This document shows, piece by piece, positions 8,095-15,272 of a stretch of DNA of 64,000 nt. Below the pieces are notes generated by a model that worked only from the letters and a program-made list of their open reading frames with translations, had not been told where the DNA came from and searched no databases. The stretch spans positions 1 through 64,000 of the forward strand of contig CAVUIU010000019.1 in NCBI GenBank assembly GCA_963741615.1, read 5' to 3'. Source of the DNA: UBA9676 sp963741615 (GTDB lineage: Bacteria > Actinomycetota > Actinomycetes > Streptosporangiales > Streptosporangiaceae). The position numbers were made by a program, and so were the translations under genes. Each line of letters starts with the position of its first letter. Positions within the stretch are counted from its first letter, which is position 1.

Positions 8095-9440
8095 GCTGAC
8101 CGTCCTTTCCCGCGGTTACGGATTTTGCTGAAAGCATCCAGCGCGGTGTCATCCGCATCAGGGAGCGCGTGCAGATACCTTTGCGTTGTTGATATGTCGG
8201 AATGCCCGAGCCGTTCTTTTACGACCGCGAGATCGGCGCCACCGGCGAGAAGCCACGAGGCATGCGCGTGACGCAGATCATGAACCCTGACATGGATTCC
8301 CAGGTCCGCGGTTTTGAGCGCCGGCATCCAGACGTGCTCGCGGAACCACCTGCGGGGAATATGCCCATCGGTGTCGGTGATTCTCGGCTGCCGGGGCTCG
8401 TCCTTCCCAGCGGCCCGGCGTTGAGCCCGGTAGACAGCAAACGCTCCTTTGCAGTGGGCGCACCGGCAGTGGCCGGCGTTGTAACCGCTGAGCGTGCCGT
8501 GTGAATACCGGCGGCCAGCGTGGTTCGGTTCGGTCAGCCCGAGCTGTGCAGGGTTCGGGATGACTTTCAGACGGGGCATGACCTGGGCCTCGGGAACCAT
8601 CGTGAAGAACCGGTCGTCCGGGCCGAGGTGGTTGTGCCGTGCGTGGGCGGTGAGCTTGGCAACGACCTGGCGGCTGAGCTTCAGGCGGCGGTGTTTCTTT
8701 CCTTTCGGGTAGTCCTTGACCAGGAACCGCTGCCCGTCGGGGTGGAACTTGGGGTTGACCTCGACCAGGACCCGGCTGACGGTGAGCATGCAGGTGGCGG
8801 GGTTCAGGTCCCGTGGCCGGAGCTCGGTGAGTTCTCCCCACCGCAGGCCGCTTTCGATGGCGGTCTCCACCAGCAGCTGGGCGTCACCGCCCGGGAGTGC
8901 CTGGTAGAGGATGTCGAACTGCTCGGGCGTGACGACGGTTAGCAGCCGGGGCGGGACGGTCGGGGTCCTGACTCCCTTGCACGGGTGCAAGAAGGTGACC
9001 TGGTCGTTCAGCGTGGTCGTGAAGACCGCACTGAGGATGCTCTTCAGAGTGCGGATGTTCGTCGCGCTGACCCCGGCCTGGGTCAGGTGCTTGACCCATT
9101 CGCGGACGTCGGCGGGCATGACCTGGTTCATCCGCAGGGGGCCAAACCACGGCATGATGTGCTTGCCGATCGAGTAGGTGTAGCCCTCCCGCGTGGTCAC
9201 CTCGATCACGTGGTTGGGCAGCCACTCCCCCTCCACGTACCGCTGGAACGTCTGTCTCCCGCGCCGTGGGTCACCCAGGCGGCCCTCAGCCTGCCGGACC
9301 TCCGCGGTCTTCCACGCACCGTCGGCGTCCTTCCGATTAGTGAAGGTCCCGGCGACGCAGGTCTTCCCGCGGGCGTCACGGTAGTAGGCGGTGTACCGGT
9401 CCTTTCCGTTCTGGCCGGAGCGTTTCCGCGACCATCCCAT
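8091..9440 (-). CDS. int: tyrosine recombinase / site-specific integrase
   Basis: 449 residues from ATG 9440 (MGWSRKRSGQNG); an ATG at 9455 is an alternative. N-terminal arm-binding domain (GKDRYTAYYRDARGK), core-binding domain around residues 70-160, then a catalytic domain with Arg in ESGLRWGEL near 198, HDLRH near 388, LGHSDISTTQRYLH near 412 with the final catalytic Tyr. An inserted block between the catalytic boxes near residues 310-345 contains GHCRCAHCKGAF, a likely zinc-binding knuckle. It catalyses integration/excision of the local element. The gene points away from the att-like repeat at 9606, 166 bases upstream of its ATG, as expected for an int adjacent to its attachment site. Confidence 0.9.
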   Translation of the reverse strand: MGWSRKRSGQNGKDRYTAYYRDARGKTCVAGTFTNRKDADGAWKTAEVRQAEGRLGDPRRGRQTFQRYVEGEWLPNHVIEVTTREGYTYSIGKHIMPWFGPLRMNQVMPADVREWVKHLTQAGVSATNIRTLKSILSAVFTTTLNDQVTFLHPCKGVRTPTVPPRLLTVVTPEQFDILYQALPGGDAQLLVETAIESGLRWGELTELRPRDLNPATCMLTVSRVLVEVNPKFHPDGQRFLVKDYPKGKKHRRLKLSRQVVAKLTAHARHNHLGPDDRFFTMVPEAQVMPRLKVIPNPAQLGLTEPNHAGRRYSHGTLSGYNAGHCRCAHCKGAFAVYRAQRRAAGKDEPRQPRITDTDGHIPRRWFREHVWMPALKTADLGIHVRVHDLRHAHASWLLAGGADLAVVKERLGHSDISTTQRYLHALPDADDTALDAFSKIRNRGKGRSA

Positions 9441-9605
9441 AAAGATCACACCCATCAAGATCTTCTGACCGCACCTTGACCGCAAACAACGCGTCACATG
9501 CTGACATCGCGCGGCATTCGACGTCACTCGAAATAGTGCTCTGACCAGGAGCTTAGCCGATAATTGCGACGTCGGGATAATGGCGTTTGAACGCGGATAC
9601 GCGAC

Positions 9606-9656
9606 TGGGGGTCAAGGGGTCGCCGGTTCAAATCCGGCCGTCCCGACGCAGGTCAG
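9606..9656 (+). repeat. att-like repeat copy 1 (tRNA 3' half)
   Basis: 51 bases identical to 10584-10634. Contains a complete T-arm (GCCGG TTCAAAT CCGGC), the acceptor 3' strand CGTCCCG plus discriminator A, and the anticodon-loop/variable region. Folding it as the 3' half of a tRNA gives loop TGGGGG followed by TCAAG and variable loop GGGTC, compatible with tRNA-Pro(GGG) (inference). No matching 5' half (CGGGACG acceptor strand) is present, so this is an attachment-site remnant and not a tRNA gene. Confidence 0.75.
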
Positions 9657-9985
9657 GGGCTTGTCCAGAATCTTGGATCGGCCCTGGGGACCACGTCGAT
9701 CTTCCTCCGGCGTTTCTGGCGCATCTTGACCGCTGGTCGTTGAGGTACCACGACCGAGCAGCGAACCCGGTGGAATCTCACGTGTCTCCTCGAACGGGAA
9801 CTGGTCGAGCCCTTCTCGCCGGACTACGGCAACTTGATCGAGCAGGCGTAGGCACGTCTGCGGGACGAGGAGTGACAGGGCAACTCCCAACTGTCGCAGG
9901 GATCCCGTAGCGTGCCAGCAGCGAGCCGACCTGCGCCTTGCTTGCTCCTCGAGACGAGAGGCGGCAGGGCTGGATGGAGTGATCG
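9657..9985. other. att flank and degenerate sequence
   Basis: The first hundred bases are a diverged relative of 10635-10730: both contain GCAGGTCAG, a TGGGGACC box and TTGACCGCTGG in the same order. One box, CTGGGGACC, is at 9684-9692. A short frame ending RWNLTCLLERELVEPF and onward near 9768-9848 looks protein-like but has no start, so it may be the remnant of a lost gene. No intact gene seen. Confidence 0.4.
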
Positions 9986-10189
9986 GTGCCTCTGAAGGTC
10001 CGTGAGATAATCAAGCTGATCGAGGCTGACGGCTGGTACCTGGTCATCACCACAGGAAGCCACCGGCAGTACAAGCATCCGCTCAAGCCTGGGCGGGTGA
10101 CAATAGCTGGCAAGCCAAGCGCCGAATTGCCACCTGGTACCGAGCGAAGCATCCTGAGGCAGGCAGGGCTGGACCGGAGGACTCCATGA
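9986..10189 (+). CDS. hicA: HicA family mRNA interferase toxin
   Basis: 67-residue HicA/YcfA family toxin, the usual length. GTG at 9986 follows GGATGGAGTGATCG. The dsRBD-like fold signature is seen: KVREIIKLIEADGWYLVITTGSH with the catalytic His at residue 26, then YKHP and a PSAELPPGTERSILRQAGL-type ending. HicA enzymes cleave mRNA independently of or at the ribosome and are neutralised by HicB. Stop overlaps the hicB ATG (ATGA). It lies between two identical tRNA-derived att copies, consistent with a toxin-antitoxin cassette retained by an integrated element. Confidence 0.9.
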   Translation: MPLKVREIIKLIEADGWYLVITTGSHRQYKHPLKPGRVTIAGKPSAELPPGTERSILRQAGLDRRTP

Positions 10190-10410
10190 CCAGCTACGCG
10201 GTCGTGATCGAACGAGCCAGCGACGGCGGATACGGCGCATGGTGCCCGGACTTGCCCGGCTGTGTCGCACTGGCAGATACCGAGGACGCAGTCCTGGCCG
10301 AGATGCGGCAGGCCATCGAGTTGCACCTTGCCGGGCTCCGCGAAGACGGCCAGCCAATCCCTCATCCCTCGACGGTGGCGGCAACCGTTATCACTCTCGA
10401 CGCAGCCTGA
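10186..10410 (+). CDS. hicB: HicB family antitoxin
   Basis: 74-residue HicB antitoxin with the partially degraded RNase-H-like fold: YAVVIERASDGGYGAWCPDLPGCVALADTEDAVLAEMRQAIELHL. No C-terminal DNA-binding extension is visible, so autoregulation would need another factor or a short C-terminal element. Translation is coupled to hicA by a 4-base ATGA overlap, giving toxin-first order as is usual for hicAB. Binds and inhibits HicA in the cytoplasm. Confidence 0.9.
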   Translation: MTSYAVVIERASDGGYGAWCPDLPGCVALADTEDAVLAEMRQAIELHLAGLREDGQPIPHPSTVAATVITLDAA

Positions 10411-10465
10411 CCCGCTGCGTCCGCCCTGTGCGAAGGTGATCAGCTCTTCGGTTTCGCGTGCTTCG

Positions 10466-10680
10466 TTGGGGACCGCTTGGGGACCACACGGTATCCATGC
10501 GGCCGAACGACCCGCAGGTGGCCACCCGTCATGTGCGGCAGGCTGAACGCCTCTGAGCTGCGATGACGCCTACTCCCCCGTTTTGGGGGTCAAGGGGTCG
10601 CCGGTTCAAATCCGGCCGTCCCGACGCAGGTCAGAAGGCTGATCCCAGATTCAGGGTCGGCCTTCTGCCGTTTGGGGACC
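10466..10680 (+). repeat. repeated TTGGGGACC boxes around att copy 2
   Basis: TTGGGGACC occurs at 10466-10474, 10477-10485 (11-base period) and 10672-10680, with the variant CTGGGGACC at 9684-9692. All surround the att-like repeats, so they are candidate arm-type integrase binding sites. The repeats are seen; the role is inferred. Confidence 0.45.
10584..10634 (+). repeat. att-like repeat copy 2 (tRNA 3' half)
   Basis: Second identical 51-base copy of the tRNA-derived segment at 9606-9656, preceded here by CCCCCGTTTT so that the anticodon loop reads TTGGGGG. Again there is no 5' tRNA half. The two copies bracket hicAB (about 930 bases between them). Confidence 0.75.
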
Positions 10681-10939
10681 AAGATCAAGCTCGCGAAGCG
10701 TCTCGTCGTCTTTTGACCGCTGGCCAAGTCTGTCACCATGCCGACGAAGCCAGGTCCAGCGCTTCGCCATGGCTGACCGACCTTGAACTCGGGCGGCACA
10801 CCGTCCAGGATTGAGAATCGGCCAATGGAGGGGCAAGAGGCCCGTGGCCAACGCTTACAGAGCTTGAAAGGCGAGGGTCTGGCCCGAGTTGGGCCAGGTT
10901 ACGTAGTGCGCACCCCAACTCCCCAGAAAGGGTCCCCGG
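10635..10939. other. att flank and intergenic sequence
   Basis: Starts with the diverged duplicate of the 9657 flank. The 15-mer TTACAGAGCTTGAAA at 10855-10869 recurs at 11470-11484 on the other side of the GyrI-like gene, in each case followed closely by GGGTCTGG. No gene recognised. Confidence 0.4.
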
Positions 10940-11398
10940 CTACGGCGCCAGCAGCGACCAGAACACCTGCACGTCGAAATCTCCGCTCGACGGGTCGGGA
11001 TCGCCGTAGATCTCCCAGCGAGGGCCGGCCGGCCGGTACCCGTTCGCCTTGCTCCACTCGCACACCACCTGATGAGTGTCGCCGATCTCGGCGATCGGGC
11101 CGGTGTGGGTCGCGGTGGCGACGAGCCCGCCCGGAAGCGTTGACGCGACAACATCCCCGGCGGGATCGAATGAGCCGCTGACCTGAACGCCGACTTCGAC
11201 GTTGGGGACATCGTCTTTGTACAGCATGATGTTGTGTCCCTGCTGGTAGAGCCCCGCCGGAGCGCCGCCGCGAAGAAAGCCCCACACCTTGTCCAGCATC
11301 GGGCCCCACATCGTCGGGAAGTCCGCCCACGTGGTCGCCGCCATTACTGCCGCCGTCGGTGTCGGTCCGACGGTCTTCACGGTCACCTCGACAGCCAT
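10940..11398 (-). CDS. GyrI-like small-molecule-binding domain protein
   Basis: 152 residues from ATG 11398 (MAVEVTVKTVGPTPTAAV). Stand-alone GyrI-like / AraC effector-binding domain: an initial strand, TTWADFPTMWGPMLDKVWGFL helix, QGHNIMLYKDD strand, a second repeat (GLVATATHTGPIAEIGDTHQVVCEWSKANGY) and the closing WEIYGDP strand with an acidic residue typical of ligand pockets. Family members bind hydrophobic cations or act as antibiotic-binding or gyrase-modulating proteins; no DNA-binding domain here. Direct 15-base repeats flank the gene, suggesting it may have been inserted or duplicated as a unit. Confidence 0.75.
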   Translation of the reverse strand: MAVEVTVKTVGPTPTAAVMAATTWADFPTMWGPMLDKVWGFLRGGAPAGLYQQGHNIMLYKDDVPNVEVGVQVSGSFDPAGDVVASTLPGGLVATATHTGPIAEIGDTHQVVCEWSKANGYRPAGPRWEIYGDPDPSSGDFDVQVFWSLLAP

Positions 11399-11637
11399 GG
11401 CGCAAAGCGTACGCCGCAGCCCTGACCAGCGCAGGTGCCACCCACTGGAGCCTCTGGTCGCGACATGGATTACAGAGCTTGAAATGGGTCTGGTCATGGC
11501 GGTTCTGTTCGAGGCTCAGTCCGGTCTGGCCGAGGAACCCGGTGATGAGCGCGGGCTGCCCTCTCTGCCAAGCTGACGTGAGGCACCCGCCCCCCGAGAA
11601 TTACTGACCCCGAGGGCGGGGATGGAGACACCCTGAC

Positions 11638-12087
11638 GTGAGTGTGACCCTCGACGGCCGGCTGGTTGCCGCCGATGCTGGACAGGTGGCTGACGGCGAA
11701 CCGGGACGGCCGGATCCGGAGGTGCCCGAGCGGGCCCGCCGGCGGAGCTTCACGGCGAAGTACAAGCTGGAGGTCCTGGCCGCCTATGACGCGGCTGAGC
11801 CGGGTGAGAAGGGCGCGATCTTGCGCCGGGAGGGCCTGTACTCCAGTCACATCGTGGAGTGGCGGCGGGCTCGCGACGCCGGGGCGCTGGCCGGCCTGGC
11901 CCGGCCCCGCGGGCGGCCCGCTCCCGATCCCCGGGACGCGCGGATCGCCCGGCTGCAAAAGGAGAAGGCGCGGCTGGAGCAGGAGCTGGCCAAGGCCCGC
12001 TTCGTGGTGGACGTGCAGGCAAAACTGCAGGCGCTCTTGGAGACGCTCTCCGAGAGCGCGGGCACCGATCCGAAGTCGGCGCCGTGA
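11638..12087 (+). CDS. IS3-family transposase OrfA
   Basis: 149 residues. HTH segment RRRSFTAKYKLEVLAAYDAA..KGAILRREGLYSSHIVEWRRARDAG (IS3/IS911 type), then a leucine-zipper-like coiled coil IARLQKEKARLEQELAKARFVVDVQAKLQALLE at the C-terminus that would mediate multimerisation. Start GTG 11638, with GATGGAG upstream. Its stop overlaps the orfB GTG as GTGA, which suggests re-initiation of translation and no obligatory frameshift fusion. Confidence 0.85.
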   Translation: MSVTLDGRLVAADAGQVADGEPGRPDPEVPERARRRSFTAKYKLEVLAAYDAAEPGEKGAILRREGLYSSHIVEWRRARDAGALAGLARPRGRPAPDPRDARIARLQKEKARLEQELAKARFVVDVQAKLQALLETLSESAGTDPKSAP

Positions 12088-13106
12088 CCGACGAGGCCAT
12101 CGCCACGCTGACGCCGCGGACCGGCACCCGGGCAGCCTGCGCCGCGGTGGGCGCACCGCAGGCCAGCTATTACCGCAGGCACCGGGCCAGCCTGCCGCCG
12201 CCGCGGCCAGCCCCCGTCCCGCACGCCGGGCGGGTGCAGCCCCGCGCCCTGAGCCAGGCCGAGCGCCAGGAGATCCTCGGCACGCTGCACTGCGAGCGGT
12301 TCGCTGACCTTGCCCCGGCCGAAGTGTGGGCGACCCTGCTGGACGAGGGGATCTACCTGGGGTCGGTGTCCACCTTCTACCGGGTCTTGCGCGAGGCCGG
12401 GGAGAGCAAGGAACGGCGCCGCCAGGCCACCCACCCCGCCCCGGTCAAGCCCGAGCTGATGGCAGCCGCGCCGAACCAGGTGTGGAGCTGGGACATCACC
12501 AAACTGCACGGCCCGGCCAAGTGGACCTGCTACTACCTGTACGTGATCTTGGACATCTTCAGCCGGTACGCCACTGGCTGGATGGCCGCCACCCGCGAGT
12601 CCGCCGTCCTCGCCGGGAAGCTGATCGCCGCCACCTGCGCCAAGCAGCACATCAGCCCAAGGCAGCTGGCCATCCACGCCGACCGCGGCTCCTCGATGAC
12701 CTCCAAGCCGGTCGCGTTCCTGCTCGCCGACCTCGGCGTCACCCAATCCCACTCCCGGCCGCACGTGAGCAACGACAATCCCTACTCCGAGAGCCAGTTC
12801 AAGACGCTGAAGTACCGGCCGGACTTCCCCCGCCGCTTCGCCTCGATCGAGGCCGCCCGGGCGCACTGCCAGGTCTTCTTCCCCTGGTACAACCAGCAAC
12901 ACCGCCATACCGGGCTGGGCCTGCACACCGCCGCCGACATCCACTACGGCCGCGCCCACGCCGTCCAGGCCGCCCGGGCGCACGTGCTCACCGCCGCCTA
13001 CATCGCCCACCCCGAACGGTTCGTCCGCCAGCCTCCGGCACCGCCACAACTGCCGGCCGCCTCGTGGATCAACCGCCCCGATCAGAAGGAGACCTGCACT
13101 CAGTAA
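12084..13106 (+). CDS. IS3-family transposase OrfB (DDE)
   Basis: 340 residues from the GTG overlapping orfA. rve-type integrase core with DDE residues in WSWDITKL, IHADRGSSM and NPYSESQFKTLKY; helical HTH_21-like N-terminal segment (LSQAERQEILGTLHCERFADLAPAEVWATLLDEG). Full length with all catalytic residues, so probably active. Carries out cut/copy of the element. Confidence 0.9.
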   Translation: MTDEAIATLTPRTGTRAACAAVGAPQASYYRRHRASLPPPRPAPVPHAGRVQPRALSQAERQEILGTLHCERFADLAPAEVWATLLDEGIYLGSVSTFYRVLREAGESKERRRQATHPAPVKPELMAAAPNQVWSWDITKLHGPAKWTCYYLYVILDIFSRYATGWMAATRESAVLAGKLIAATCAKQHISPRQLAIHADRGSSMTSKPVAFLLADLGVTQSHSRPHVSNDNPYSESQFKTLKYRPDFPRRFASIEAARAHCQVFFPWYNQQHRHTGLGLHTAADIHYGRAHAVQAARAHVLTAAYIAHPERFVRQPPAPPQLPAASWINRPDQKETCTQ

Positions 13107-13127
13107 AAGCCGCCCGATGGTGCCTCA

Positions 13128-13413
13128 TTCAGGTTGACAGGTTCCGCTGTCGCTAGATGCTGTCCAGTTGGTGCCGTATCGCGGCGGCGAGCTGGTCTGC
13201 GGGCCGCTAGTTGTGACTTTGCTCGCTAAGTGGCGGGAGATGACGTGACAGAGGATCGGCGGGCGGTCGGGCTGGTCGTGATCGTCGCCGAGCAAGGTTA
13301 TGTCCCTCAGCGCCGCGAGATCCAGGTTCGACAGCCGCAGTACGGCGATGATTCTAGAGGTCGAGGCAGGTCTGCCTTGCAGCGATGTCACCTATGGGGA
13401 GGGATCGAGCGAT
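13128..13413. other. intergenic stretch, no gene recognised
   Basis: 286 bases between the IS3 right end and the next CDS. Short frames on both strands lack ribosome-binding sites and domain-like sequence. GGGGAGGG close to its end serves the next gene. Confidence 0.35.
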
Positions 13414-14064
13414 ATGGCGCGACCGCAGGACGACCACCTGTGGGCGCTGGCGCACGCCGAGCGCGCCGCGCTGGCCAAAGATCTAGCAGGCCTCGGCGCG
13501 GAGCAGTGGCGGCATGACACCCTGTGCGGGGAATGGGACGTCGAGCAGGTCGTCGCCCACCTCACCGCTGCGGCGAGCCTCAACCAGTGGCAGTGGCTGC
13601 GCAGCATGCTCAGCGCGCGTTTCCGCCCTGACGTGCACAACCAGCGGCGGCTGGCCGAGCACCGCGGCAGCACCCCCACTGAGACGCTTGACCGGTTTCG
13701 CGCCGTCATCACCAGCACTACCGCACCCTCACGCCACACCCCGGCCTACCTCGGCGAGGTCGTTGTGCATGCCCAAGACATCCGCCAGCCGCTGGGGCTG
13801 GCGCGGACACCGAGCGTCAACGCGCTGACGCCCGTGGCCGGCTTCTTCGCCCGGCGCGACTTCACCGTTGCCAGCCGTACCCATGTAGCCGATCTGCAGC
13901 TGCGGGCAGACGACGGGCCGTTTGCCACCGGCACCGGTCCCCTTGTCACCGGATCGAGCCTCGCGCTCGTGATGAGCATGGCTGGCCGCGTATCGTATCT
14001 GGCCGAGCTTGACGGCCCAGGCGTGCCGACCCTGCGGTCACGTCTCCAAGCCACCGCAGCCTGA
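13414..14064 (+). CDS. mycothiol-dependent enzyme family (DinB-like)
   Basis: 216 residues; maleylpyruvate isomerase / TIGR03083-type family built on the DinB four-helix fold. Signature CGEWDVEQVVAHLTAAA near residue 40 (metal-ligand His), and VVVHAQDIRQPLGL near residue 115 providing further His/Asp ligands. Start ATG 13414, GGGGAGGG upstream. Members use mycothiol as cofactor for isomerisation or conjugation, or are uncharacterised; the substrate here cannot be inferred. A C-terminal sterol-carrier-like half (DLQLRADDGPFATG..VTGSSLALVMSMAGR) is complete. Confidence 0.78.
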   Translation: MARPQDDHLWALAHAERAALAKDLAGLGAEQWRHDTLCGEWDVEQVVAHLTAAASLNQWQWLRSMLSARFRPDVHNQRRLAEHRGSTPTETLDRFRAVITSTTAPSRHTPAYLGEVVVHAQDIRQPLGLARTPSVNALTPVAGFFARRDFTVASRTHVADLQLRADDGPFATGTGPLVTGSSLALVMSMAGRVSYLAELDGPGVPTLRSRLQATAA

Positions 14065-14273
14065 ACCGCCGCTCATCCGGTCGAACCCGTTCCCGACGCT
14101 GATCCGGACGAGGCCGCCGTCGCCGCAGCCGCCCTCCGGGAATACCGGGAGTGGGTCGCCAAGGGCCGCCCGGGTGCGGTCTCGCATGAGGAGGCGATGG
14201 CCGAACTGCTCGGCGACGCTCAGTGAGGGTCGAGTGGCTGCCGACGGCACGAGCGTCGGCACGCCACCGGTGA
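14065..14273 (+). pseudogene. toxin-antitoxin relic (Phd-like / RelE-ParE-like)
   Basis: The frame 14065-14226 encodes a C-terminal antitoxin-like fragment (AALREYREWVAKGRPGAVSHEEAMAELLG) with no start codon. Its stop overlaps a GTG at 14223 (GTGA) that begins a toxin-like N-terminus, VRVEWLPTARASARHR, cut off by a stop at 14271-14273. The ATGA-style overlap and both fragments fit a degenerated type II toxin-antitoxin operon. Assignment rests on recognition of these short segments. Confidence 0.5.
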
Positions 14274-14300
14274 GCCTGAGCGCAACGGCCGAAGGTCCGG

Positions 14301-14786
14301 TCATCGGGTTGCGGGCGCGGGGCGAGGTTTGCCGGGAGCTACAGTGCGGGCCAGGATCCCCAGCGTGGCCCGCAGTGCGCTTTCTGGGATCACCGGGAAG
14401 ATGGCGGCATCCTTCCAGGCCTGCTCGGCGCCAGACCAGTCGTAGTAGGACGTCACGAGCGTGCCCTCCTCGATGGGCTCCAGCTGGTAGCCATACACGT
14501 GGCCGAGGTCCAGCTCGCCGTGCACCGTCCAGGCGATTTCCCGGTCAGGCGCGAACATGACGATCTCGACGGTGACGTCGTAAAGACCGAGGGGATAGTC
14601 GTTGAGCGCTTCCCGGTCCATATGCACGACGAAGGTGTCTCCCACGGTGGCGACGACGTCCCCGCTGGCCTCCATCAACATGCCGGAGCTGTCAATGGCA
14701 ACATGCCCCCTGGGATCGGTGAGCACGGCGAAGATCTCGCCCGCTGAGGCGGCCACCGCCCGCTGCACCTCAAGTCGCTCCGGCAT
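14301..14786 (-). CDS. SRPBCC (polyketide cyclase-like) family protein
   Basis: 161 residues from ATG 14786 (MPERLEVQRAVAASAGEIFAVLTDPRGH), a standard SRPBCC start. START-like hydrophobic-cavity fold: N-terminal strand and helix, then FVVHMDREALNDYPLGLYDVTVEIVMFAPDREIAWTV, LGHVYGYQLEPIEEGTLVTSYYDWSGAE and a C-terminal helix FPVIPESALRATLGILAR. Binds an unknown lipophilic ligand. Monocistronic and convergent with the relic toxin-antitoxin locus. Confidence 0.78.
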   Translation of the reverse strand: MPERLEVQRAVAASAGEIFAVLTDPRGHVAIDSSGMLMEASGDVVATVGDTFVVHMDREALNDYPLGLYDVTVEIVMFAPDREIAWTVHGELDLGHVYGYQLEPIEEGTLVTSYYDWSGAEQAWKDAAIFPVIPESALRATLGILARTVAPGKPRPAPATR

Positions 14787-14897
14787 GCGCCGATTGTCGC
14801 ACCCCGCTGAGGCGGCGCCGACCCCGCCGACCAGTACCGGGATGTGCTGCCAGCGAAATCGGAGCTTGCGGGTGGTTGCCGGTTCGTAGGCTGAGCT

Positions 14898-15263
14898 ATG
14901 GCCGAGCGCGCGAGAGTTTACCGGTTGCTGCAAGAGCCATCACCGACCCGGCAGTGTCAGGAGCTACAGCCTCAGGAACCGCTGTGGCGGGAGGTGCTTG
15001 GGCAGCGGTTGCGAGCGCTTCGCTTGGACCAGCGGGAAACACTGTCACAGACGGCGGCCCGGGCTGGCATATCGCCGCAGTACCTTTCCGAGGTCGAACG
15101 GGGGCGCAAGGAACCGTCGAGTGAGATGATCGCGGCGCTCGCGGGGGCGTTGGGAATCACGCTCATCGGGCTGACCGAGCAGGTGGTCGGCGATTTGCGC
15201 CGCCAGCAAGGCGGTGCCGCCTCGCGCGCATCCGGCCCGGTCATGCTCGCCCTGGCGGCGTGA
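14898..15263 (+). CDS. PopR/ClgR-like XRE transcriptional regulator
   Basis: 121 residues with one XRE helix-turn-helix at about 35-90: LGQRLRALRLDQRETLSQTAARAGISPQYLSEVERGRKEPSSEMIAALAGALGI, strongly resembling ClgR/PopR regulators of clp genes in actinomycetes. The protein ends VMLALAA; a terminal Ala-Ala is known to target PopR for ClpP-dependent proteolysis in Streptomyces, and LALAA also resembles the ssrA tag ending. It converges on the clpP pair with only 9 bases between stops. Inferred role: activator of that clpP operon whose own level is limited by ClpP. Confidence 0.8.
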   Translation: MAERARVYRLLQEPSPTRQCQELQPQEPLWREVLGQRLRALRLDQRETLSQTAARAGISPQYLSEVERGRKEPSSEMIAALAGALGITLIGLTEQVVGDLRRQQGGAASRASGPVMLALAA

Positions 15264-15272
15264 GGCTCGGGC

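Larger units (their letters stand above)
11579..13127 (+). mobile_element. IS3-family insertion sequence
   Basis: About 1.55 kb. Terminal inverted repeats begin TGAGGCACC at both ends (left at 11579, right complement ending 13127), with further matches (GGGCGG/ TTACTG region) inside. Two transposase frames, orfA and orfB, as in IS3 elements. No clear target duplication is visible next to these ends (ACG on the left, TTC on the right), so exact ends may be off by a few bases or the element may have moved by recombination. Confidence 0.75.

Noticed and set aside
9571..9647. A complete tRNA beginning with GTCGGGA pairing with TCCCGAC
   Set aside because: No D-arm or anticodon arm can be formed between them. 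Only the 3' half is tRNA-like.
9612..9890. A minus-strand frame ending CVGTAGFEPATP, repeated at 10590-10799
   Set aside because: This peptide is the antisense translation of a tRNA T-arm and is a known type of spurious annotation. The true feature is the att-like repeat.
12060..12090. Programmed frameshift in the IS3 orfA/orfB junction
   Set aside because: No slippery run of A or G is present; orfB has its own GTG overlapping the orfA stop, so coupled initiation explains expression.
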